19,601 nucleotides of DNA from XYB1-FULL-44-23 sp964441445 (GTDB lineage Bacteria; Patescibacteriota; Microgenomatia; CAZETR01; Amesbacteraceae): contig CAYTYO010000014.1 of assembly GCA_964441445.1 (NCBI GenBank), positions 1 through 19,601 of the forward strand, in the 5' to 3' direction. The translations under genes and the position numbers were made by a program. Below are positions 13,516-19,601 of the stretch, piece after piece (the stretch's first letter is position 1; each line of letters starts with the position of its first letter). The notes below the pieces were generated by a model. The model saw nothing but the letters and a program-made list of their open reading frames with translations, was not told where the DNA came from and ran no database searches.

Positions 13516-15921
13516 ATGGCATTTTCACTATCCAAAACTTCAGGCAAACCGTTAGGGGACAATTCTACTGTCTATCCGGTGATTGCACTTCGCGAAGGCG
13601 TAGTCTTTCCTCACACCGAAGCTCATCTGACCTTTGGTCGACCCAAAAGTAACTCCGCTATTGAAGCCGCTCTGAAAGGTGATAAAAAAGTTGTCTTAGT
13701 GGCTCAGAAACAACCGTCCTCATCCCCGGAAGAAGCCGACTTATTTCAGGTTGGTACATTATGTTCGATCGAACAGGTAGCTCCCTACGGTAATGAACTT
13801 TTGGCTTTGGTTAAAGGGATTACCCGCGTAAAAATCTCTCACTACACTTCTTCCGAACCCTTCTTTTCGGCAGTAGTAACTGAAGTTCCCGAAGTATTTA
13901 CCGAAGATGATGAATTAATAGCATTAGCCCGCCAGGTAGTTACCGAATTTAAAAATGCATTTAACCTTGGAAAATCAGTCGAATTTCCCGTGTTTATGCG
14001 GCTTATGGCCGGAGTTGCTGCTCCGGAATTAGCCGATCAGGTCGCAAATTCGCTTGATGCCACAGTTGATATCAAGCAAGGCTTACTGGAAACTTTTGCC
14101 GTTCCGGCCCGTATCGAAAAAGTTCTTCACCTCTTGGTTCACGAAATAAAAGTTTTGGAACTGGAAAAATCTATTTCCAGTAAAACCCACGCTAAGTTTG
14201 AAAAGAATATGCGTGAACAGGTACTCCGCGAACGCAAGCGTACTATTCAGGACGAACTTGAAAAGTTAGGCGTTGAGGAAGAAGACGAGGATGACGATGT
14301 CGCTCAGTTACGCAAGCAAATCAAATCGGCCAAAATGCCGCCTGAAGTAAAGAAGAAAGCCGACAAGGAGCTATCGCGTCTGGCCCAGATGAGTATGCAC
14401 AACCCGGAATCGAGTTACATCAGAAGCTATCTTGACTGGTTAGTTGATATGCCTTGGGCAGTCACCACCGGTAGCAATGTCTCCCTCCCCAAAGCCGCAA
14501 AAGTTTTGGAAGAGGACCACTATGGCTTGAAGAAGGTTAAGGAAAGAATCCTTGAATACTTAGCCGTCCTCAAACTTAAAAGCCACAACGGTACCACTAG
14601 CGACGGCCACCCGACCATTCTTTGTTTCTCCGGTCCTCCCGGTGTGGGCAAAACCTCCATCGGTAAATCAATCGCCAAAGCTTTAGGCCGTAAATTTATC
14701 CGCATTTCCTTGGGCGGCATTCGTGATGAAGCCGAAATTCGGGGTCATCGTCGCACCTACGTCGGCAGCATGCCGGGCCGGATCATCCAGGGCATAAAAA
14801 ATGCCGGTTCCCGAAATCCGGTCTTTATGTTGGACGAAATAGATAAATTAGCCAGTGATTATCGCGGTGACCCGTCATCCGCTTTGCTCGAGGCCTTGGA
14901 TCCGGAACAGAACAAAGAATTTTCTGATCACTATCTTGAAGTCCCGTTTGATCTGTCCCAGGTTATTTTTATCACCACAGCCAATTTATTGGACAATATC
15001 CCGCCGGCCCTGCGTGACCGTTTGGAAATAATTAATTTTGCCGGCTACACTCTTGAAGAAAAAACCAATATTGCTCAAAAATATCTCTGGCCGAAACAAC
15101 TTGAATCCTCCGGCTTGGATAAATCCTTCAAACTCGAACCGGCTGCTATTAAAGAAGTTGCCAAACGCTATACGCGTGAGGCTGGTGTTAGAAGTTTGGA
15201 GCGCCAACTGGCCAAAATCTGCCGCAAAATAGCCAGGCATATCGGTGAGAAAAAGTCTGTTTCCAAAACGGTTACCGTCAATGACGTTCACAAATATTTG
15301 GGCCCGGAAATGCTTCCGGAAACTCTGGCTGAAAAACAGGACGATGTCGGTATGAGTACCGGTTTAGCCTGGACCGAAGCCGGTGGTGACATCATGTTTA
15401 TCGAAGTTGCCCTCATGCCCGGAAAAGGTGAACTTCAGCTCACAGGTCAGTTAGGCGACGTGATGAAAGAATCGGCCAAAGCCGCCTATTCATACATTAG
15501 GAGCAAATGGCAGAAATTAGGCTTGAAACCCGACTTTTATCGCAAAACCGATATTCATATTCACGTCCCTGAAGGTGCAGTCCCGAAGGATGGGCCGTCA
15601 GCGGGCATTGCCCTAGCTACGGCGATAGTCTCGGCGCTGACTAATATTCCCACCCACAATGATACTGCCATGACTGGAGAAATTACCCTTCGCGGCCGGG
15701 TTTTGGAAATTGGCGGCGTAAAAGAAAAAGTTATCGCCGCTCACCGGGCTGGTATCCGTAAAGTTATTCTTCCTCAGGACAACAAAAAAGATCTTGAAGA
15801 TGTGCCGCAGAGTGTTAAACGTGATCTTAAATTCACTTTTGTCGAAAACCTCGACCAGGTCTTAAAACTCGCCCTTACCAAACCGTTATCAGCTCCTCCC
15901 GCTCCCCCCACCGGTCGTTAA
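13516..15921 (+). CDS. lon: ATP-dependent Lon protease (LonA type)
   Basis: An 801-residue cytoplasmic AAA+ serine protease that degrades misfolded and regulatory proteins. Domains in order: N-terminal substrate-binding LON domain (about 17-215), helical linker with an acidic patch at 254-261, AAA+ module with Walker A GPPGVGKT (373-380) and Walker B FMLDEIDK (437-444), and the protease domain with S695 (PKDGPSAG) and K738 (GGVKEK), exactly 43 residues apart as in E. coli. I chose the ATG at 13516; an in-frame GTG at 13489 lies within the promoter spacer and is not credible. The C-terminal ten residues (SAPPAPPTGR) are low-complexity, and the last 33 bases overlap the convergent kinase gene. 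Confidence 0.97.
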   Translation: MAFSLSKTSGKPLGDNSTVYPVIALREGVVFPHTEAHLTFGRPKSNSAIEAALKGDKKVVLVAQKQPSSSPEEADLFQVGTLCSIEQVAPYGNELLALVKGITRVKISHYTSSEPFFSAVVTEVPEVFTEDDELIALARQVVTEFKNAFNLGKSVEFPVFMRLMAGVAAPELADQVANSLDATVDIKQGLLETFAVPARIEKVLHLLVHEIKVLELEKSISSKTHAKFEKNMREQVLRERKRTIQDELEKLGVEEEDEDDDVAQLRKQIKSAKMPPEVKKKADKELSRLAQMSMHNPESSYIRSYLDWLVDMPWAVTTGSNVSLPKAAKVLEEDHYGLKKVKERILEYLAVLKLKSHNGTTSDGHPTILCFSGPPGVGKTSIGKSIAKALGRKFIRISLGGIRDEAEIRGHRRTYVGSMPGRIIQGIKNAGSRNPVFMLDEIDKLASDYRGDPSSALLEALDPEQNKEFSDHYLEVPFDLSQVIFITTANLLDNIPPALRDRLEIINFAGYTLEEKTNIAQKYLWPKQLESSGLDKSFKLEPAAIKEVAKRYTREAGVRSLERQLAKICRKIARHIGEKKSVSKTVTVNDVHKYLGPEMLPETLAEKQDDVGMSTGLAWTEAGGDIMFIEVALMPGKGELQLTGQLGDVMKESAKAAYSYIRSKWQKLGLKPDFYRKTDIHIHVPEGAVPKDGPSAGIALATAIVSALTNIPTHNDTAMTGEITLRGRVLEIGGVKEKVIAAHRAGIRKVILPQDNKKDLEDVPQSVKRDLKFTFVENLDQVLKLALTKPLSAPPAPPTGR

Positions 15922-16737
15922 ATATTGTAACGCTCCGTACAGGCCGGCCTTTTCTTCTAATGTTCCGCGTACAATTTCGGGCAGCGCCGGAAATATTTGC
16001 AGCTGCTTTTTCATTACTTCGGTTAATTGCTGCAGATCGATGCTTTTCATCACACTTCCGCCCAGTATCAGCATTTCCGGAGACCATAACACCACAATAT
16101 TGTGAAGTCCGATAGCCAGCAGTCTGGTTTCGTTTTCCCATACTTGTGGATCGGTTATATCTTCACCATTTTTTCCGTAAATTCTTTTTATCCCCGCCCC
16201 TCCGGCAAAATCCTCAAAGTAACCTAACGTTCCGTCAGTGTCGATGATCTGATGTCCTGGCTCAAACCCAAATTGTGTCCCGCATACTTTTCCGTCCTCA
16301 ATTTTAACCCCGCCAATTCCTGTTCCTATCGCAACGAATGCGACTATTTTCTTCCTTCTTCCGGCCCCTACCGTCGCTTCTCCTAATCCTTCCATCACTA
16401 CATCGTTGTCTAACACAACTTTCACTCCCGCAAAAGCTGCTTCCAGGTTTTTTTTGATCGGATATTTTTCCCATTCCGGCAGGTTTGGTGATCTGATCAG
16501 TCTGGTTTTTTTCTCATCCCATACTCCGGCAATTCCTCCGGCAACAGCACCGATTTTATTTTCTCCCGCCATTTCTTTTACTTTTTCGGTCGTCGTCCGC
16601 ACCCACTCATCGGGTGATTGCAGGGTTGGAATGATAGCTGTATCAACGAAACTTTCTCCATCCGCGGAAATTGCCAGTTTAGTTTTTGATCCGCCTGCAT
16701 TAAATACCAATTTCAGACCCGTATACACATTGCTCAC
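15889..16737 (-). CDS. ROK-type sugar kinase (glucokinase-like)
   Basis: A 282-residue ASKHA-fold kinase. Phosphate-1 loop FNAGGSKTKLAI (12-23), catalytic Asp region LDNDVVMEGLGE (109-120, likely D112), phosphate-2 loop AIGTGIGGVKIEDGK (136-150), and the ROK-like E159-P-G-H162 with GTLGYFEDFAGGAG downstream. The zinc-binding CxCGxxGC cluster of classical ROK proteins is absent. Phosphorylation of glucose or an N-acetylhexosamine is likely; a BadF/NAGK-type kinase is the alternative. The start is GTG, 6 bases downstream of a TATACT element, so a leaderless transcript is likely. It is divergent from the glycosyltransferase/GH57/GH13 set, and its 3' end overlaps lon by 33 bases. Confidence 0.82.
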   Translation of the reverse strand: MSNVYTGLKLVFNAGGSKTKLAISADGESFVDTAIIPTLQSPDEWVRTTTEKVKEMAGENKIGAVAGGIAGVWDEKKTRLIRSPNLPEWEKYPIKKNLEAAFAGVKVVLDNDVVMEGLGEATVGAGRRKKIVAFVAIGTGIGGVKIEDGKVCGTQFGFEPGHQIIDTDGTLGYFEDFAGGAGIKRIYGKNGEDITDPQVWENETRLLAIGLHNIVVLWSPEMLILGGSVMKSIDLQQLTEVMKKQLQIFPALPEIVRGTLEEKAGLYGALQYLTTGGGSGRS

Positions 16738-16751
16738 TTGAATAGTATAGT
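16722..16751 (+). promoter_or_regulatory. Candidate leaderless promoter of the glucan gene set
   Basis: TATACA (4 of 6), an 18-base spacer and TATAGT (5 of 6), followed by 7 bases and the ATG at 16759. Transcription would start at the start codon. The -35 lies inside the divergent kinase gene. Confidence 0.5.
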
Positions 16752-16759
16752 ATATTCAA
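16738..16759. repeat. Inverted repeat spanning the divergent start region
   Basis: Perfect 7-base arms TTGAATA (16738-16744) and TATTCAA (16753-16759) flank an 8-base centre GTATAGTA. The repeat fills the entire 21-bp gap between the two divergent start codons and covers the -10 elements of both genes. It could be a regulator site or a by-product of two symmetric -10 regions. Confidence 0.7.
16744..16749 (-). promoter_or_regulatory. -10 element of the kinase gene
   Basis: TATACT on the minus strand, 6 bases before the GTG start. It shares four bases with the -10 of the opposite gene. A second TATACT lies five bases further upstream (16754-16749). No good -35 was found at 15-19 bases. Confidence 0.45.
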
Positions 16760-17964
16760 TGCCCATCAGGGTGCTTATGTTTGGGTGGGAACTGCCGCCA
16801 TATAACAGTGGAGGATTAGGTACCGCCTGCTATGGCTTGACGAATGCACTTGCCCAACAGGATGTTGATATCACCTTTGTTCTGCCCCAAAAACTAGACA
16901 TAAAAGCTGATTTTATGCGGCTGGTTTTTGCTGATATCAAGGGCTTTTCCTGGCCTGACTTTTCAGCTTATGCTACCCTAAAAAATCTCCCCGGAAATCT
17001 TCCGGCCGGCATGGCTCATGATTTACTTTCCGCAGTTAATCAATATGCCCAAAGAGCTTCCGAAATTGCCCGTAAATACGATTACGATATTATTCACGCT
17101 CACGACTGGTTGTGTTTTCCGGCAGGAGTTGTAGCAAAAAGCGTTTCCCATACTCCATTGGTTTCCCACGTTCATGCGACCGAGTTTGACCGCGGCGGTG
17201 GCAATGGCATCAACCCCATTGTTTATGCCGTAGAAAAATATGGATTGGAAAGATCTGATGCCGTAATTGCCGTCAGCCGGTTTACCAAAAATCTCCTCGC
17301 TAAACATTATCTCTCCGACCAAAAGGAAATAAACGTAGTCCATAACGGTATAAATACGGCTGAATATGAAGTAGAAATCGACGAACAGAATCCCCTCGAC
17401 GCACTTAAACAGGCGGGTTACAAAATTGTCCTGTTTTTAGGTAGGTTGACACTGCAAAAAGGTCCGGATTATTTTTTAGCGGCTGCTAAAAAAACATTGG
17501 AACATTATCCCAAAGCCGTATTTTTAGTTGTGGGTTCAGGTGACATGGAACACCAGATGATTAGTGAAGCGGTTCAGTCCGGCATCTCGGATAAAGTTTT
17601 ATTTGCCGGTTTTTTACGCGGTCAAATGTTAAATAAGGCCTTTCGCGCGGCTGATCTTTTTGTCATGCCGTCGGTGTCGGAACCGTTTGGTATTACCGCT
17701 CTCGAAGCGGTAGCTAATGGCACCCCGGCTATTATTTCCAAACAATCCGGTGTTTCGGAGACTTTAGGTCACGTTCTCAAAACCGATTTTTGGGATGTCG
17801 ACGAAATGGCTAATCAAATCATATCCGTGTTAAACTACCCCTCTTTGCATGACAGCCTGAGAGAGAACGGTAAACAGGAAGTAAAAAATGTTTCCTGGCA
17901 GGCAGCTGCATCAAAAACAATTAATATTTACAAAAAAGTCCTCAGCGAAACTAAATCCGGCTGA
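16759..17964 (+). CDS. Glycosyltransferase, GT-B fold (glycogen/starch-synthase-like or GT4)
   Basis: A 401-residue retaining glycosyltransferase. N-terminal half: FGWELPPYNSGGLGTACYGL (8-27), the Gly-rich acceptor/donor loop also seen in starch synthases, and DIIHAHDWL (110-118). C-terminal half: LGRLTLQKGPDYF with R229 and K234 contacting the donor phosphates, and the E308-x7-E316 motif in SEPFGITALEA. It likely transfers glucose from a nucleotide sugar to a glucan or other acceptor. I chose the ATG at 16759; an upstream in-frame TTG at 16738 would run through the promoter region. GH57 and GH13 genes follow directly, supporting alpha-glucan metabolism. It is shorter than classical GlgA (about 480), so GT4 is also possible. 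Confidence 0.87.
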   Translation: MPIRVLMFGWELPPYNSGGLGTACYGLTNALAQQDVDITFVLPQKLDIKADFMRLVFADIKGFSWPDFSAYATLKNLPGNLPAGMAHDLLSAVNQYAQRASEIARKYDYDIIHAHDWLCFPAGVVAKSVSHTPLVSHVHATEFDRGGGNGINPIVYAVEKYGLERSDAVIAVSRFTKNLLAKHYLSDQKEINVVHNGINTAEYEVEIDEQNPLDALKQAGYKIVLFLGRLTLQKGPDYFLAAAKKTLEHYPKAVFLVVGSGDMEHQMISEAVQSGISDKVLFAGFLRGQMLNKAFRAADLFVMPSVSEPFGITALEAVANGTPAIISKQSGVSETLGHVLKTDFWDVDEMANQIISVLNYPSLHDSLRENGKQEVKNVSWQAAASKTINIYKKVLSETKSG

Positions 17965-17974
17965 TCTCTTCACT

Positions 17975-19189
17975 ATGTCCGCAATCTGTTTTTATTTTCA
18001 AGTCCACCAGCCCTACCGCATCAAAAAATATCGCGTGTTTGATGTGGGCAACGACCATGCCTATTTTGACAGCCCTGACGATAGCCGGCTTTCGAACAAA
18101 ACCATCCTCGAAAAAGTTGCCCGCAAGAGTTATCTTCCTGCCAATCGGCTGTTTTTAGAATTACTTAACCGCTATCCCACGTTAAAAATTTGTTATTCCC
18201 TTTCCGGCACCGTTCTTGATCAGCTTGAGGAGTATTCACCGGAAACTCTGGCCAGTTTTCAGGAGTTAGCTGCAACCGGCCGGGTTGAATTACTCGGAGA
18301 AACCCACTATCACTCCCTGGCTTATATTTTTTCTCCTCCCGAATTTGTGCGTCAGGTAAAACTTCATTCCCAGAAAATCAAATCATTGTTTCATCATGTC
18401 CCTAAAGTTTTCCGCAATACGGAATTAATATTTCGCAATGATTTGGCTCTTGAAGTTGAAAAACTTGGATTTAAAGGTATTTTAGCCGAAGGTGCGGATC
18501 ACATTTTAGGTTGGCGCAGCCCCAACTATCTCTATCACCCTGTTGGTACAAAAAATATAAAACTCTTACTGAAAAATTATCGCTTATCCGACGATATCGC
18601 CTTTCGTTTCAGTAATCCTGACTGGGTAGAGCACCCACTCATGGCTCCGAAATTTGCCAAATGGGTCTCAGCTGCAAATGGCTCCGGAGATATTGTTAAC
18701 TTATTTATGGATTACGAAACCATCGGCGAACACCAATGGGAAGATACCGGCATTTTCGAGTTCATCAGACAATTACCTGAGGAATTACTAAAACATCCCG
18801 ATAATTATTTTATTACTCCGTCAGAAGCAGTTGCTAAGCTTCCGGCCGTAGCCGAATTGGATTTTCCTAATTTCGTTTCCTGGGCTGATGCCGAACGGGA
18901 TATTTCAGCCTGGCTCGGAAACGCTATGCAGGACGATGCCGCCGCGCGAATTTATGCCCTGGAGACAGCCGTTCTGAAAACTAAGGATCAGGCATTAATT
19001 TCCGACTGGCGGCGCCTGACCACCTCTGATCATTTTTACTACATGTGCACCAAATGGTTTTCAGACGGTGACGTGCACAAATATTTCAACCCGTATGAAA
19101 CTCCGTATGAAGCCTTTATTGCTTTTATGAATGTCGTCCAGGATCTCAAACTCAGATTAGAAAATACCAAATTAAAAAAACTCATATGA
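17975..19189 (+). CDS. Glycoside hydrolase family 57 (alpha-amylase / glucanotransferase-like)
   Basis: A 404-residue protein with GH57 motifs in order: HQP at 11-13, GRVELLGETHYH at 102-113, FRNTE with the likely nucleophile E150, and MDYETIGEHQ at 245-254 with the likely acid D246. GH57 members hydrolyse or rearrange alpha-1,4/1,6-glucans (alpha-amylase, 4-alpha-glucanotransferase, branching enzyme). The length fits the compact alpha-amylase-like group rather than the larger branching enzymes. No signal peptide is visible, so it acts inside the cell, probably on stored polysaccharide. The ATG is 10 bases after the glycosyltransferase stop, without a Shine-Dalgarno; an upstream in-frame ATG lies within that gene and would add 29 unconserved residues. 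The end overlaps the GH13 start (ATGA). Confidence 0.9.
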   Translation: MSAICFYFQVHQPYRIKKYRVFDVGNDHAYFDSPDDSRLSNKTILEKVARKSYLPANRLFLELLNRYPTLKICYSLSGTVLDQLEEYSPETLASFQELAATGRVELLGETHYHSLAYIFSPPEFVRQVKLHSQKIKSLFHHVPKVFRNTELIFRNDLALEVEKLGFKGILAEGADHILGWRSPNYLYHPVGTKNIKLLLKNYRLSDDIAFRFSNPDWVEHPLMAPKFAKWVSAANGSGDIVNLFMDYETIGEHQWEDTGIFEFIRQLPEELLKHPDNYFITPSEAVAKLPAVAELDFPNFVSWADAERDISAWLGNAMQDDAAARIYALETAVLKTKDQALISDWRRLTTSDHFYYMCTKWFSDGDVHKYFNPYETPYEAFIAFMNVVQDLKLRLENTKLKKLI

Positions 19190-19601
19190 CCAGCCAATCA
19201 TGGTGGACTAAAGCTGTAATTTACGAGCTTTATGTTGATAAATTTGCCGGTAATTTCTCGGGCCTTACCGCAAAGCTCGATTATTTTACCCACCTGGGTG
19301 TTGATACTCTCTGGCTTCTGCCCCATTATCCGACACCCGGGATTGATGACGGTTACGACATTTCCGATTACGAGGCTGTTCGGCCCGATCTTGGCTCCCT
19401 GGCTGATTTCGATGCTTTTATTTCCGCAGCTCACACCCGCGGCTTAAAAGTGATTATCGATCTGGTCCTAAATCACGTCTCGGACCAACACCCCTGGTTT
19501 AAACAAGCGCGTTCATCCCGCGATAATCCCAAAAGAGACTGGTTTTTATGGAGTGACAACCGCGACCGTTTTCCGGATGCCTTTGTTCATTTTTCAAATG
19601 T
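19186..19601 (+). CDS. GH13 alpha-amylase family, trehalose-synthase-like, N-terminal part (cut by window edge)
   Basis: The first 138 codons of a GH13 enzyme; the gene continues past the right edge. The start WWTKAVIYELYVDKFAGNFS and then LTAKLDYFTHLGVDTLWLLP, DDGYDISDYEAV, and LVLNHVSDQHPWF followed by RDWFLWSD give conserved regions of the TIM barrel, including the DLVLNH motif. The pattern is closest to trehalose synthase (maltose/trehalose glucosylmutase, TreS) and related oligo-1,6-glucosidases. Catalytic Asp/Glu/Asp residues lie beyond the window. The ATG overlaps the GH57 stop by four bases, so the two are translationally coupled. GH13 is secure; TreS versus alpha-glucosidase is open. 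Confidence 0.88.
   Translation, partial: MTSQSWWTKAVIYELYVDKFAGNFSGLTAKLDYFTHLGVDTLWLLPHYPTPGIDDGYDISDYEAVRPDLGSLADFDAFISAAHTRGLKVIIDLVLNHVSDQHPWFKQARSSRDNPKRDWFLWSDNRDRFPDAFVHFSN

Noticed and set aside
16738..16758. TTG start for the glycosyltransferase (seven extra residues)
   Set aside because: The extension is the promoter region itself and encodes no family residues; the ATG at 16759 gives the expected PIRVLMFGWE start.
1..19601. UGA recoding as in Gracilibacteria/SR1
   Set aside because: TDH, KBL, GH57 and others end normally at TGA with family-typical C-termini.
1..19601. CRISPR array, tRNA/rRNA, transposase, phage or toxin-antitoxin genes
   Set aside because: No spaced repeats, cloverleaf-like segments, rRNA sequence or recombinase motifs were seen. 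The HTH/membrane pair is not a recognisable toxin-antitoxin system.

Overview
The window looks like a chromosomal stretch from a small-genome bacterium, most likely Patescibacteria (CPR) and possibly a Microgenomates-type lineage. That placement is inference from several things: very tight gene packing with start/stop overlaps, a shortened ATP synthase delta subunit, short or absent leaders upstream of many plus-strand genes, a helix-turn-helix/membrane-protein pair, and the N-terminus of a response regulator of a type I associate with these genomes. UGA is used as a normal stop (TDH, KBL, GH57 and others), so the UGA-recoding lineages (Gracilibacteria/SR1 type) are unlikely. I see no rRNA, tRNA, CRISPR array, transposon or phage gene. 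No gap between genes exceeds about 95 bases.

Minus strand, 6838 down to 1: a complete F1Fo ATP synthase operon in the order atpB-atpE-atpF-atpH-atpA-atpG-atpD-atpC. Most junctions overlap or are separated by a few bases. The c subunit carries a proton-type ion site, and the delta subunit lacks most of its usual N-terminal domain. After atpC the strand continues, without an obvious terminator, into a small HTH regulator and a small membrane protein. After a possible weak hairpin comes the start of an OmpR-type response regulator that runs off the left edge.

Centre, 6914 to 11791: a beta-carbonic-anhydrase-like protein (plus) converges on a cupin (minus). Divergent from the cupin is a plus-strand run with overlapping junctions: NADPH-dependent FMN reductase, SDR-type L-threonine 3-dehydrogenase, 2-amino-3-ketobutyrate CoA ligase, and a secreted NAGPA-type phosphodiester glycosidase. 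The middle two genes form the complete threonine to glycine plus acetyl-CoA route.

Plus strand, 11833 to 15921: a coiled-coil hypothetical protein, a membrane-anchored L,D-transpeptidase followed by a PAP2 lipid phosphatase (both cell-envelope functions), then Lon protease behind a strong promoter that carries a palindrome.

Right end, 15889 to 19601: a minus-strand ROK-type sugar kinase whose 3' end overlaps lon, and a divergent plus-strand set of glycosyltransferase, GH57 glycoside hydrolase and GH13 (trehalose-synthase-like, cut by the window edge). This looks like an alpha-glucan or storage-sugar module. The two divergent start codons are only 21 bp apart, and that gap holds overlapping -10 elements inside an inverted repeat.

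A recurring theme is transcription initiation very close to the start codon. Four plus-strand promoters with exactly 17-base spacers sit so that the predicted transcript starts about 0 to 11 bases before the start codon, with no Shine-Dalgarno. The ATP operon genes and the cupin are different: they use Shine-Dalgarno sequences or translational coupling.
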